From assembly GCA_029263855.1 (NCBI GenBank), contig JAJUFC010000001.1, forward strand, positions 1 through 64,000: a DNA stretch of 64,000 nucleotides. Reading direction: 5' to 3'. Source of the DNA: Candidatus Thermochlorobacteriaceae bacterium (GTDB lineage Bacteria; Bacteroidota; Chlorobiia; Chlorobiales; Thermochlorobacteraceae). Position 1 is the stretch's first letter, and each line of letters opens with the position of its first letter. Both the position numbers and the translations under genes were made by a program. Of the stretch, positions 1-8,116 are shown one piece after another. The notes beneath the pieces are model-generated. The model made no database searches. It was not told where the DNA came from and saw only the letters and a list, made by a program, of their open reading frames with translations.

Positions 1-1
1 G

Positions 2-316
2 GTTGGCGAAAGCAACGCATCGCCCTCTCGGTCGTTTCGCTTGACGCAAAATTATCCCAATCCGTTCAACCCAACGACGACGATACGCTATGAACTTCCC
101 GTTGCAAGCGACGTGAAGTTGGAGGTGTTTGATGTGCTTGGAAGAAAAGTCGCAACGCTGGTGAATGCGCGCCTCTCGGCAGGTCAATACGATGCGGCGT
201 TCAATGCAAGCGGGCTGTCGAGCGGCGTATATTTTTATCGCTTTCAAGCAAACGGCGTGGGCGGCGCGGCAAACCAAAATTTCATTCAGACGAAGAAAAT
301 GATGTTGGTAAAGTAA
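2..316 (+). CDS. C-terminus of a T9SS-secreted protein (type A sorting domain), 5' end outside window
   Basis: The open frame runs in from the left edge, so only the last ~104 residues are visible. It carries the classic type IX secretion C-terminal signal: the QNYPNPFNP motif, then [18 protein letters not shown] and a terminal KMMLVK. This domain is recognised by the T9SS translocon and is normally removed by the PorU sortase when the cargo is attached to the cell surface. The cargo part lies upstream, so its function is unknown. A TTG at 41 could be taken as a start but sits inside the sorting domain and is not credible as the gene start. The same tail occurs in the protein at 22257-22760, and PorU and PorV are encoded at 32.5-39.3 kb. 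Confidence 0.85.
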   Translation, partial: VGESNASPSRSFRLTQNYPNPFNPTTTIRYELPVASDVKLEVFDVLGRKVATLVNARLSAGQYDAAFNASGLSSGVYFYRFQANGVGGAANQNFIQTKKMMLVK

Positions 317-338
317 CTCCATGCGCAAACGAAAAGCA

Positions 339-366
339 AGGGCGGTTCAAGACGAATCGCCTTTTT
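339..366 (+). terminator. Rho-independent terminator after the T9SS cargo gene
   Basis: GGCGGTTC (341-348) pairs with GAATCGCC (354-361) with one mismatch across a 5-nt loop, and five T follow. It sits 24 nt after the stop codon and 75 nt before xseA. Confidence 0.65.
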
Positions 367-440
367 CATTTTAGTTCAATAATTGTCTGCAACCGCGCTT
401 TTTTTCCTAACTTCACCGCTCATTCAACAAGCGTTTTCAA

Positions 441-1634
441 ATGGCAGATGGCATTTATTCAGTCAGCGAACTGACCGCTGAAATCAAGGAAAATCTCGAA
501 ACGGCGTTTCCTGAACTGTGGCTTCGCGGAGAAATCTCGAACTTCAAACGGCACTCGTCGGGGCATCTCTACTTCACGCTCAAAGATTCAGGCGCGCAGA
601 TGAACGCGATTATTTGGCGTTCGACTGCCGAGCGATTGACGATTCAATTAGGCGATGGACTTGAAGTGATGATTCGCGGCAAGGTGGAAGTCTACGCGCA
701 ACAAGGCAAGTATCAACTGATTGGCAATCAAGTCAAAGCCGTTGGCGAAGGCGATTTGCAAAAAGCGTTTGACTTGTTGGTGAAAAAGTTGGAGAAAGAG
801 GGATTGTTTAATGCGGAGCATAAAAAGCCGTTGCCGCGCTTGCCTGAAACGATTGGCGTGATTACGTCGCCAACGGGCGCGGTGATTCAAGACATCTGCA
901 CGGTGTTGGGGCGGCGATACCCTGCGGCGCAAATCGTGCTGTTTCCGGTGCGCGTTCAGGGCGAGGGCGCGCCCGAAGAAATCGTCGAGGCGATTCGTTA
1001 TTTCAATCGCGCGAAAAATCCTTCGCATCAAGTCGATGTGCTCATTATCGGGCGTGGCGGCGGTTCGCTCGAGGACTTGTGGGCGTTCAACGATGAGCGT
1101 GTCGCGCGCGCCGTGTTCGCCTCTAAAATCCCCATCGTGAGCGCGGTAGGGCATCAAACCGATTTTACGATTTGCGATTTCGTCGCCGATGTTCGCGCGG
1201 CAACGCCCTCGATGGCGGCGGAACTCGTCGCGCCGCTCTCAACCGACATTCTCAACATGATTAACGGAACGCTCCAAATGATGCAACGCGAAACGCTTAA
1301 CCGCTTGGAAGAGCGTCGCGCCTTCGTCAGAGAACTGGTCGGAAGTTACGCCTTCAACAAACCGATGCGCGACCTTCACGCCTACCTTCAAACCGTCGAC
1401 CGACTTGCCGAGCGGCTCGATTCAGCGATGCAGAAAAAATTCGAGCGCGCCACCGCAACGCTCAAAAGCCTTGAACAACGGCTTGCGGCACTGGGCTACG
1501 AACAAACGCTTCGGCGCGGATTCAGCCTCGTTTTGAAAAATGGAGCAATCGTCCGATCCGCAAAAGACCTTCAATCAGGCGACGAAGTGGTGATACGCTT
1601 TGCGGACGGCGAAACAACGGCGCGGATTGAATGA
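441..1634 (+). CDS. xseA: Exodeoxyribonuclease VII large subunit
   Basis: A 397-residue protein matching XseA, the catalytic subunit of the nuclease that degrades single-stranded DNA from both ends together with several copies of XseB. The N-terminal OB-fold covers about residues 5-100 (WLRGEISNF, HLYFTLKD). The catalytic core follows with ITSPTGAVIQD (141-151), GRGGGS (204-209) and AVGHQTDFT (about 236-244), and then a long helical region. Length is normal for the family. No xseB-like small gene lies next to it. The next gene on the strand starts ~200 nt later, so it may be transcribed alone. Its stop overlaps a possible upstream start of the next frame, which I do not accept. Confidence 0.95.
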   Translation: MADGIYSVSELTAEIKENLETAFPELWLRGEISNFKRHSSGHLYFTLKDSGAQMNAIIWRSTAERLTIQLGDGLEVMIRGKVEVYAQQGKYQLIGNQVKAVGEGDLQKAFDLLVKKLEKEGLFNAEHKKPLPRLPETIGVITSPTGAVIQDICTVLGRRYPAAQIVLFPVRVQGEGAPEEIVEAIRYFNRAKNPSHQVDVLIIGRGGGSLEDLWAFNDERVARAVFASKIPIVSAVGHQTDFTICDFVADVRAATPSMAAELVAPLSTDILNMINGTLQMMQRETLNRLEERRAFVRELVGSYAFNKPMRDLHAYLQTVDRLAERLDSAMQKKFERATATLKSLEQRLAALGYEQTLRRGFSLVLKNGAIVRSAKDLQSGDEVVIRFADGETTARIE

Positions 1635-1834
1635 AAGGTCCGAAAAGTTTATTGCGGCGCGTAAACCATCGGTTGAATTTTCGTCGCAAATTCGGGCTTT
1701 CTCCAAAAACCAATTTCACGGAATTTTGCTCCCGCTTTGAGCGCATTGTCGCGCTTCTTGTTCTATCAAATTATTTCTTACTTTCGGTTGTTCATCTTTT
1801 CGGCAAAGGCTACCTCAATTCAAGTTTGAAGAAT

Positions 1835-2935
1835 ATGGATTATCGATTTTCTAAATGGGACGAGCGACACGCCAAGGCGCAATCGTCGCTTGAAAAAATG
1901 CTGAAAGTGTTTAATCAACTTTTGATTTACACCAACGGTGATGCCAATCAAGCGTTGCAATGGCTAACGGAAATGGACAGGCAATACGGGTTGGGCGACG
2001 ATGAAGTCGGCATCGGCGATTTCATCGAGTATCTTAAACAAGAAGGATACCTTGAAGAGCCTTCGCGCGACGGCACGTTCAACATCACGGGCAAGACGAC
2101 GAAACGAATTCGGGAAGAATCGCTCAACGAAATTTTTTCATCGCTTCGCAAGCAATCGCAATTCGGCAACCACAAAATTCCGAAGTCGGGCTCATCGGAA
2201 GAGCGCACGCCCGAAACGCGCAGTTGGAAATTTGGCGACGCGCTTCAAAATCTTGACCTTACGCAAACCTTGAAAAACGCGCTCAAACACAGCGAGTTAG
2301 ACGAGATTAACCTTGCCGAAGACGACTTTCGCGTCTATGAAACCGAGCATCAAACCACCTGCGCTACCGTGTTGATGATTGATATTTCGCACTCGATGAT
2401 TCTTTACGGAGAAGATCGCATCACGCCCGCGAAGAAAGTCGCGATGGCACTTTCGGAACTTATCCTCACGCGCTATCCGAAAGACAGCCTCGACGTTTTG
2501 CTTTTCGGCGACGAAGCGTGGCAAGTGGAGGTTAAAGATTTGCCCTTCATCAGCGTTGGACCGTATCATACCAACACCAAAGCGGGACTTGCGCTTGCGC
2601 GCCAAATTCTGAAGCGCAAGAAAAATCAGAACAAACAGATTTTTATGATTACCGACGGTAAGCCTTCCGCCATCAACGAAGGCGCGAAGATTTACAAAAA
2701 CTCGTTTGGGTTAGATAGAAAAATCGTCAACAAAACGCTCGATGAAGCCGTGATGTGCCGCAAAGACAAAATCACCATCACCACCTTTATGGTAACGAGC
2801 GACCCCTACCTGCAAGGCTTCGTCAATGAACTCACCCAAGCCAATCAAGGACGCGCGTATTTCAGCGGCTTGGACAATTTGGGCGAGTATATGTTCGTGG
2901 ACTACATCAGAAATCGCCGCAAAAAATTGCGATAA
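1835..2935 (+). CDS. VWA-domain protein paired with an AAA+ ATPase
   Basis: A 366-residue protein with a C-terminal von Willebrand factor A domain (about 178-350). The metal-ion-dependent adhesion site DISHS is at 183-187, matching DxSxS, followed by a later MITDGKPS segment. The N-terminal half is soluble and charged, with no signal peptide. VWA proteins of this type act in the cytoplasm with MoxR/ChlI-like ATPases in chaperone or metal-insertion roles, and such an ATPase is encoded at 3521. The frame is open back to 1631, but the upstream part is basic and of poor quality, so I chose the ATG at 1835. It is 11 nt from the Uma2-family gene downstream. The substrate is unknown. Confidence 0.75.
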   Translation: MDYRFSKWDERHAKAQSSLEKMLKVFNQLLIYTNGDANQALQWLTEMDRQYGLGDDEVGIGDFIEYLKQEGYLEEPSRDGTFNITGKTTKRIREESLNEIFSSLRKQSQFGNHKIPKSGSSEERTPETRSWKFGDALQNLDLTQTLKNALKHSELDEINLAEDDFRVYETEHQTTCATVLMIDISHSMILYGEDRITPAKKVAMALSELILTRYPKDSLDVLLFGDEAWQVEVKDLPFISVGPYHTNTKAGLALARQILKRKKNQNKQIFMITDGKPSAINEGAKIYKNSFGLDRKIVNKTLDEAVMCRKDKITITTFMVTSDPYLQGFVNELTQANQGRAYFSGLDNLGEYMFVDYIRNRRKKLR

Positions 2936-2946
2936 GGAGATGAAAA

Positions 2947-3501
2947 ATGACGACGGCGGAAAAAACGCTCACGGGAGAAGACCTGTTAGAACTGCAAAGC
3001 GAGACGGGCAAACGCTACGAGCTCGTCAAAGGAATCCCGATTGAAACGATGCCCGCAGGCGGAAAGCACGGCTACATCGCGTCAAAAATCGAGCGCGCGC
3101 TTGGTGCGTTCATTGACGAAAAAAATCTTGGTTTCGTCTTTACGGCGGAGACGGGGGTGTATTTGGAACGCAATCCTGACACGGTGCGCGGGGCAGATGT
3201 AACCTTTGTCGGACGCGACAAAATCAGGAGCGTTGATGAAATTGATTCGGGGTTTCTGAGCGTCGTGCCTGACCTTGTGGTTGAAGTGGTATCGCAACAG
3301 AACAAGATGTCGGAAGCGTTGAACAAAGTGGAGGAGTGGAAACGCGCAGGGGTTGTGGAAATTTGGCTCGTGAATGTGGAGCAAAGAACGATAACCACAT
3401 ATTTCAATGGTCAAGTCAAAACGCTGACCGAAAACGACGCGCTCTGCGGCAACGGCGCGCTCAATGGGTTTTCAATCCCTCTAAAAACGATTTTCAGTTA
3501 A
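2947..3501 (+). CDS. Uma2 family (DUF820) putative endonuclease
   Basis: A 184-residue protein with the Uma2/DUF820 layout: an N-terminal RYELVKGIPIETMPAG segment, a central DTVRGADVTFV, then SVVPDLVVEVVS and the W-x-x-AGVVEIWLVN segment. The family has a PD-(D/E)xK restriction-endonuclease fold. Candidate acidic residues are visible in RGAD and in PDLVVEV, but nuclease activity has rarely been shown for these proteins. It sits between the VWA gene (11 nt) and the AAA+ gene (19 nt), so it is probably co-transcribed with both. Uma2 genes are often scattered as single copies, so its place here could be an accidental insertion or a functional link. No signal peptide or membrane segment is present. 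Confidence 0.8.
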   Translation: MTTAEKTLTGEDLLELQSETGKRYELVKGIPIETMPAGGKHGYIASKIERALGAFIDEKNLGFVFTAETGVYLERNPDTVRGADVTFVGRDKIRSVDEIDSGFLSVVPDLVVEVVSQQNKMSEALNKVEEWKRAGVVEIWLVNVEQRTITTYFNGQVKTLTENDALCGNGALNGFSIPLKTIFS

Positions 3502-3520
3502 GACAACAACACAATGAGTT

Positions 3521-5002
3521 ATGAAAGACATCACAAAAGTTAGAACGCTGGGCGAATTAAAACGCTCGGGGTATCGCTCGCGCTCCGTCAGAGACGAAAT
3601 CCGCGAGAATTTGATTCAAAAAATGAAGGAGGGCGAGAACCCCTTTCCGAACATCATTGGATACGAGCGCACCGTCATTCCGCAACTGCAAAACGCCCTG
3701 CTGTCGAGGCACGACATCATTCTGCTTGGGCTTCGCGGACAAGCCAAAACGAAGCTCATTCGCTTAATGGTGAATTTGCTCGACGAGTTCATTCCCGTCA
3801 TCAAAGGCTCGGAAATCAACGACGATCCGTTCAAGCCGATTTCCAAACACGCTCGCGAAAAAGTCTTGCATGAAGGCGACGAGACCGAAATCGCATGGCT
3901 ACATCGCTCGGAACGCTACGGCGAAAAACTCGCCACGCCTGATGTCACCATTGCTGACCTCATCGGCGACATCGACCCCATCAAAGCAGCCTCGCAAAAA
4001 CTCACTTACGCCGACGAGAACGTCATTCACTACGGCATCATTCCGCGCACCAATCGCGGCATTTTCGCCATCAACGAACTGCCCGATTTGCAACCGCGCA
4101 TTCAAGTCGGCTTGCTCAACATTATGCAAGAAAAAGACATTCAAATTCGCGGCTTCCAAGTTCGAATTCCGCTCGATATTTTCATCATTTATTCCGCCAA
4201 CCCCGAAGACTATACCAATCGCGGCAACATCATCACGCCCTTGAAAGATCGCATCGATTCGCAAATCATCACCCACTATCCGAAGACGATTGAAATCGGC
4301 ATCAGAATCACGGAGCAAGAAGCGTGGACGAAACGCCCGTCGGAAGTGGAAGTGCGCGTGCCGTATTACTTCAAAGAAATCATTGAACACATTGCCTTTG
4401 AAGCGCGTCGGAGCGAGTATGTCGATCAAAAGTCGGGCGTATCGGCTCGTCTGACCATTACGGCGATGGAAAATTTGGTCAGTAGCGCGGAACGCCGAGC
4501 GATTATGCACGATGAGTCCGAAGCCTGCGTGAGAGTTTCCGATATGTTTCTCGTCGCCCCCGCCATTACGGGAAAAGTCGAGCTCGTTTATGAAGGGGAG
4601 CAGGAAGGCGCGATTAATGTTGCCAAGTTGCTGATTGGAAAAGCCATCAATCAAGTCTTCAAAAAATACTGCCCTGACCCCAACAAGAAAGTTCAAGGGC
4701 AAAGCGTTTATGCCGCGATTACGGGCTGGTTCTCGCAGGGCAATCAAGTCGATGTGTATGACGATATGAAGTTCGAGGAGTATTTCAAAGCGTTGGATAA
4801 AGTCAAAGGCTTGCGCGAGTTCGCCGAAAAGACCTTTCAGACGAAAGACAAGCAAGAACTCGCCACCGCGATGGAATTTGTGTTGGAAGGATTGCACCAA
4901 AACTCGATGGTCGGCAAAGATGAACTCGAAGCCACGCGCATTTACAGCGACATGATTGGAAAAATTATGTCGAGCGTGGGCGGCTCCAAGTTTGAACGCT
5001 GA
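3521..5002 (+). CDS. MoxR/magnesium-chelatase-like AAA+ ATPase
   Basis: A 493-residue cytoplasmic ATPase of the MoxR/ChlI group. The P-loop is GLRGQAKT at 70-77, with alanine where most AAA+ proteins have the third glycine. The Walker B segment is GIFAINELPDL (180-190), with Asn-Glu in place of Asp-Glu. A sensor-1-like SANPED follows at 225-230, and then a helical lid. A ~70-residue insertion lies between Walker A and Walker B. It belongs with the VWA protein at 1835, an ATPase-VWA pair seen in many bacteria, and the Uma2 gene lies between them. It resembles the BchI subunit but is longer and differs at Walker A, so I would not call it a pigment magnesium chelatase. Its substrate is unknown. 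Confidence 0.8.
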   Translation: MKDITKVRTLGELKRSGYRSRSVRDEIRENLIQKMKEGENPFPNIIGYERTVIPQLQNALLSRHDIILLGLRGQAKTKLIRLMVNLLDEFIPVIKGSEINDDPFKPISKHAREKVLHEGDETEIAWLHRSERYGEKLATPDVTIADLIGDIDPIKAASQKLTYADENVIHYGIIPRTNRGIFAINELPDLQPRIQVGLLNIMQEKDIQIRGFQVRIPLDIFIIYSANPEDYTNRGNIITPLKDRIDSQIITHYPKTIEIGIRITEQEAWTKRPSEVEVRVPYYFKEIIEHIAFEARRSEYVDQKSGVSARLTITAMENLVSSAERRAIMHDESEACVRVSDMFLVAPAITGKVELVYEGEQEGAINVAKLLIGKAINQVFKKYCPDPNKKVQGQSVYAAITGWFSQGNQVDVYDDMKFEEYFKALDKVKGLREFAEKTFQTKDKQELATAMEFVLEGLHQNSMVGKDELEATRIYSDMIGKIMSSVGGSKFER

Positions 5003-5006
5003 ATCC

Positions 5007-5020
5007 TATCCGATATCCGA
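5007..5020. repeat. Heptamer duplication (TATCCGA x2)
   Basis: TATCCGA is repeated twice head to tail, starting 5 nt after the AAA+ gene stop. It is one of several short tandem duplications at gene borders in this window. Confidence 0.6.
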
Positions 5021-5185
5021 TATACGAGCAATCAAATAATCCCCCTGTGCTCACAACTTGGGCACAAGTTCTTTTGGCAGATAATAATGTTGGCGGTTAT
5101 GCGCTACGTCACAACATATTTACGGACAAAGGCGTATCATCAACCTTCATTACCCTAAAGCATAAAACACTAAACGAGAGACGAT

Positions 5186-6310
5186 ATGCGTTTGGAAAAA
5201 GTTTTAACAAACGCTGCTGAAAGAGTTGATTCGAGGTTTTCGTTTCCAGAGGAAGAAAAGAGAAGTGTAAACCGCGCACCCGCAGAAATGACGGAGAAGT
5301 TGCACCTGAACATCTTACAGTTGCTTCCTGAGCCAATGCTCATTGCAACGCCAGACGAAGCGATTTTCTTCGCCAATAATGCGGCACGTGCAGTTTTCTC
5401 ACCAATAGGCGACGACTTAAAAGGGGTCTGTTTCTCCTCATTTGTTACAAACCGCTCCGAAAAGTTTGATCATTGGCTACAAAAAGTAACCTGTTCGCCG
5501 ACATTTGTTTCCGAGCAAATGGAATTGAGAACATTTCAAGGCACGATGCCATTTGTGCTTGATGGGTGCACCGTGCGCGACGGGAAGCAATTATATTTTC
5601 TCATTCGAATGAAAAAAATTGATACCCAACACCCGACAGTTCATGCCCTTTCGGTGCGCGTGGATAAACTCCAACAAGAAATCGCAATGAGGCGTGCGGC
5701 GGAAGAGCGGCTGCAAGAAAGTTTAATTGAATTGGAGCGTGCCAAAAAGCAGTTAGAACAACTTGCTACGATTGATAGTCTTACTGGCATTCCGAATCGC
5801 CGAAGTATCGACGAAACTTTACAACGTGAGTGGCTGAAAGCCATGCGCAATTCCGAACCCCTCGCTGTGATGATGATAGACATCGACCACTTCAAAAACT
5901 ACAACGATTATTACGGGCATCAAGCTGGCGATATGTGCTTGCGGCAAGTGGCGCATGCCATTCGTGCGTCGCTACGCCGCCCAACGGACTACATCGGGCG
6001 ATATGGCGGCGAAGAGTTCATCGTTTTGCTTACGCACTCCGACTGGGAAAAGGCTAAAAACATGGCGGAAAAAATCTTCGAGACCATATCCCATCTCAAT
6101 CTTCCGCATCTTGCATCGCCAACTTCAGATGTTGTTACCATTAGTGCAGGTGTTAGCGTTGTGATTCCTATGCCGAAACTATCGGTTTCATCGCTGATTC
6201 ATCAAGCCGATGAAGCACTCTATCAAGCAAAGGAAGACGGGCGCAACCGATTCGTCTTGCATCAAAAGCCCGTCAAAGCCATTCTGCGTCGCAAAAAAAG
6301 CACGCCGTAA
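5186..6310 (+). CDS. Diguanylate cyclase with N-terminal PAS-like sensor (GGDEF)
   Basis: A 374-residue cytoplasmic protein predicted to make cyclic di-GMP from two GTP. Residues ~40-145 look like a PAS-type sensor domain (LLPEPMLIATPDEAIFFANNAA). A coiled coil covers ~155-195. The GGDEF domain runs ~195-362 with the signature GGEEF at 274-278. The product-inhibition I-site RxxD is present as RPTD at 265-268, exactly five residues upstream, so an active and feedback-inhibited enzyme is expected. There is no membrane segment. The signal sensed is not evident. An EAL-CBS-GGDEF protein at 9076 could be the opposing phosphodiesterase. The stop codon lies inside a 14-bp tandem repeat. Confidence 0.9.
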   Translation: MRLEKVLTNAAERVDSRFSFPEEEKRSVNRAPAEMTEKLHLNILQLLPEPMLIATPDEAIFFANNAARAVFSPIGDDLKGVCFSSFVTNRSEKFDHWLQKVTCSPTFVSEQMELRTFQGTMPFVLDGCTVRDGKQLYFLIRMKKIDTQHPTVHALSVRVDKLQQEIAMRRAAEERLQESLIELERAKKQLEQLATIDSLTGIPNRRSIDETLQREWLKAMRNSEPLAVMMIDIDHFKNYNDYYGHQAGDMCLRQVAHAIRASLRRPTDYIGRYGGEEFIVLLTHSDWEKAKNMAEKIFETISHLNLPHLASPTSDVVTISAGVSVVIPMPKLSVSSLIHQADEALYQAKEDGRNRFVLHQKPVKAILRRKKSTP

Positions 6311-6342
6311 TCAGCACGCCGTAATCAGCACGCCGTAATCGG
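6301..6342. repeat. 14-bp tandem repeat, three copies, over the stop codon
   Basis: CACGCCGTAATCAG occurs at 6301, 6315 and 6329, the third copy with one change. The first copy supplies the last codons and stop of the GGDEF gene, so the duplication extends outward from the gene end. Confidence 0.85.
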
Positions 6343-6379
6343 TAATCAGTGTTTCAAGTAAGAGCATGATTGAAATGTA

Positions 6380-6405
6380 AAAGCCCATCATCACGATGGG
6401 CTTTT
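6380..6405 (+). terminator. Strong, possibly bidirectional terminator
   Basis: AAAGCCCATC (6380-6389) pairs perfectly with GATGGGCTTT (6395-6404) over a 5-nt loop. T residues follow on the plus strand and the A-rich left flank gives a T-run on the minus strand. It lies between convergent genes and could serve both. Confidence 0.85.
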
Positions 6406-6437
6406 GTGTTTTGACTCGAAAAGATGAGCAGAAAGGT

Positions 6438-6878
6438 TCAGCGTGCAGTCGCAACGGCTTTGCCTGTAAACATAGCGAAAGTCGTTTGCGCCGTCAGGAG
6501 TAACTCCGCACCAACACTGCGCAATGTTGCTGTTTGCCAATTGAGGTCAGCATCATCATAACGATGATGATAAAGGACTTTGCCCGTTTCATCATATCCG
6601 ATGACTTCACGGAAGGCAAATTCATCATTCTTTAAGTCAAAGCGTTGCAGTCCTAACTGATAAGCCGTGCCATTGGGTTGGATTCGGTTGAACTCAACTT
6701 TCACCCACATTTCCATCATTTGTTCCGACGGTTTAATCGTCGTTGATTCCTTCGACTTCAAGACTGAATACTTAGCGTTGCTTGATTCGGCGACATACGT
6801 CCAATTCCCTGATGGCTGAGCCTCGACGCTTGTAATCCCAACAAGCGCAACAGCGATAAAAAGCAAGGTCGTTTTCAT
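6438..6878 (-). CDS. Small secreted protein, surface-adhesin-E-like
   Basis: From the ATG at 6878 this is a 146-residue protein with a clear signal peptide (MKTTLLFIAVALVG), probably cut near VEA-Q. The mature part fits the general pattern of the surface-adhesin E family: W-T-Y-V-A-E near the start, a central M-W-V-K-V-E-F strand, a Q-R-F-D-L-K strand, and a VIGYDETGKVLY hairpin near the end. That assignment is by pattern only. An upstream in-frame ATG at 6911 would place 11 residues before the signal peptide, so it is less likely. It stands alone, facing the bidirectional terminator. It would act in the periplasm or at the cell surface, and its function is unknown. Confidence 0.6.
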   Translation of the reverse strand: MKTTLLFIAVALVGITSVEAQPSGNWTYVAESSNAKYSVLKSKESTTIKPSEQMMEMWVKVEFNRIQPNGTAYQLGLQRFDLKNDEFAFREVIGYDETGKVLYHHRYDDADLNWQTATLRSVGAELLLTAQTTFAMFTGKAVATAR

Positions 6879-7274
6879 CTTCGTAAAAGAGTTAAAGTTG
6901 AAAAAAGGCATCTAACGACGCAGTCATTTGCAATTATACGCATTGTTACCAAATTATTAAATAATCGTTAACATTTTTTCAAAGAATTTTAACTGTGCCT
7001 ACCTTTTTCTACGCAGTTATGAGTGTGAGTTTCGTTTTTTGATGGTAAAAAAATTGCTTACACTTGCACGCAATCATCTTCGGGGTGCTGCCAAAAGCGG
7101 CTGAGAACAAACTCGAGGAACTTGACGCAGGTAATACTGACGCAAGGAAAGATGATGCAACGCCTTTCGCTAAAAGAACTTTCGGAGCTCTTCTTTCAGA
7201 ATCATTGGGCACACATCATTCTTTCATGCCTGTTTTCCGCGTCGCTTTTTTTCAATTCAAACTCATCAAAAACA
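6879..7274. other. Intergenic region between divergent genes
   Basis: This AT-rich stretch of ~400 nt separates the minus-strand secreted protein from the plus-strand dehydrogenase, so promoters for both should lie here. I see no convincing gene, hairpin or RNA motif. Short open frames on both strands have no recognisable protein character. Confidence 0.5.
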
Positions 7275-8045
7275 ATGTTGCTCAAAAACAAAGTGGCTCT
7301 CGTTACGGGGGCAAGTCGCGGCGTGGGTGCGGCGATTGCGAAAGTCTTGGCGTGTGAGGGCGCGAGCGTTGTGGTCAATTATTTCCAAAGCCAAAGCAAA
7401 GCCGACGAGGTCGTGAAAAGCATCGTTCAGTCAGGTGGAAAGGCGATTGCGCTTCGCGCTGATGTTACGTCGGAAGAAGAAGTAAAAGTGATGATTGAGA
7501 CGGCGGTTAAAACATTTGGACGGCTCGATGTAGTGGTCAATAATGCTTTGCCGAAGTATGCGTTTAATCCGTCTGCAAATTATGTGAGCCTTGAAAGCGT
7601 AACTTGGGAAAATTTTGAAACGCAGTTCAAGGGGGCGGTTGGCGGCGCGGTCAATGTGGTTCGGGCGAGCCTGCCACAGATGAAAGCGCAAGGCGGCGGA
7701 AGCGTGATTAACATTTCAACCAACCTCGTCTATAACCCAGTTGTAACCTATTACGACTACACCGCCGCAAAGGCGGCAATGGTTGGGCTAACGCGCAACA
7801 TGGCGGCAGAACTCGGCAAGTATGGCATTCGCGTGAATTTGATTGCAGGTGGATTGCTCTCTTTGACGGATGCCAGCGCGCCAACGACGAAAGAAGTTTT
7901 CGAGTTCGTTGCAGGCATTACGCCGCTTCGCAAGGTTACGACGGTGGAAGACTTTGCAGAATCTGTGCTGCTCTTTGCATCGGATTTTAGCCGCGTGATT
8001 ACGGGACAATCCATTTCGGTTGACGGGGGCTTGACAATGCCATAA
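7275..8045 (+). CDS. Short-chain dehydrogenase/reductase (3-oxoacyl-ACP reductase-like)
   Basis: A 256-residue classical SDR starting at the ATG of MLLKNKVALVTG. The NAD(P)-binding motif TGASRGVG is near residue 12, the structural VVNNA replaces NNAG, the catalytic serine lies in the VINIST strand, and the active-site YTAAK follows. The end, ITGQSISVDGGLTMP, is typical of FabG-like enzymes. The exact substrate cannot be read from sequence; fatty-acid or polyketide reduction and oxidation of small alcohols are all possible. An alpha/beta hydrolase gene follows 71 nt later on the same strand. An in-frame ATG at 7122 would add 51 residues not seen in the family, so I rejected it. Confidence 0.85.
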   Translation: MLLKNKVALVTGASRGVGAAIAKVLACEGASVVVNYFQSQSKADEVVKSIVQSGGKAIALRADVTSEEEVKVMIETAVKTFGRLDVVVNNALPKYAFNPSANYVSLESVTWENFETQFKGAVGGAVNVVRASLPQMKAQGGGSVINISTNLVYNPVVTYYDYTAAKAAMVGLTRNMAAELGKYGIRVNLIAGGLLSLTDASAPTTKEVFEFVAGITPLRKVTTVEDFAESVLLFASDFSRVITGQSISVDGGLTMP

Positions 8046-8116
8046 AGTTGAAAAGGCTTCGCGTTAAAATGGGTGGATTGGCGTTAAATTGCAGTAGTTC
8101 TGAAAAAGTTGAAAAG

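Noticed and set aside
3899-4900. 333-codon open frame on the minus strand opposite the AAA+ gene
   Set aside because: It mirrors a well-supported gene on the plus strand, has no family features, and long antisense frames are common with this codon use.
3521-5002. Identity as the BchI subunit of pigment magnesium chelatase
   Set aside because: Longer, with altered Walker A and B motifs and no bchD or bchH nearby; better described as a MoxR-like relative.
6301-6342. CRISPR-like or integrative repeat
   Set aside because: Units are directly adjacent without spacers and only three copies exist, so this is a simple tandem duplication.
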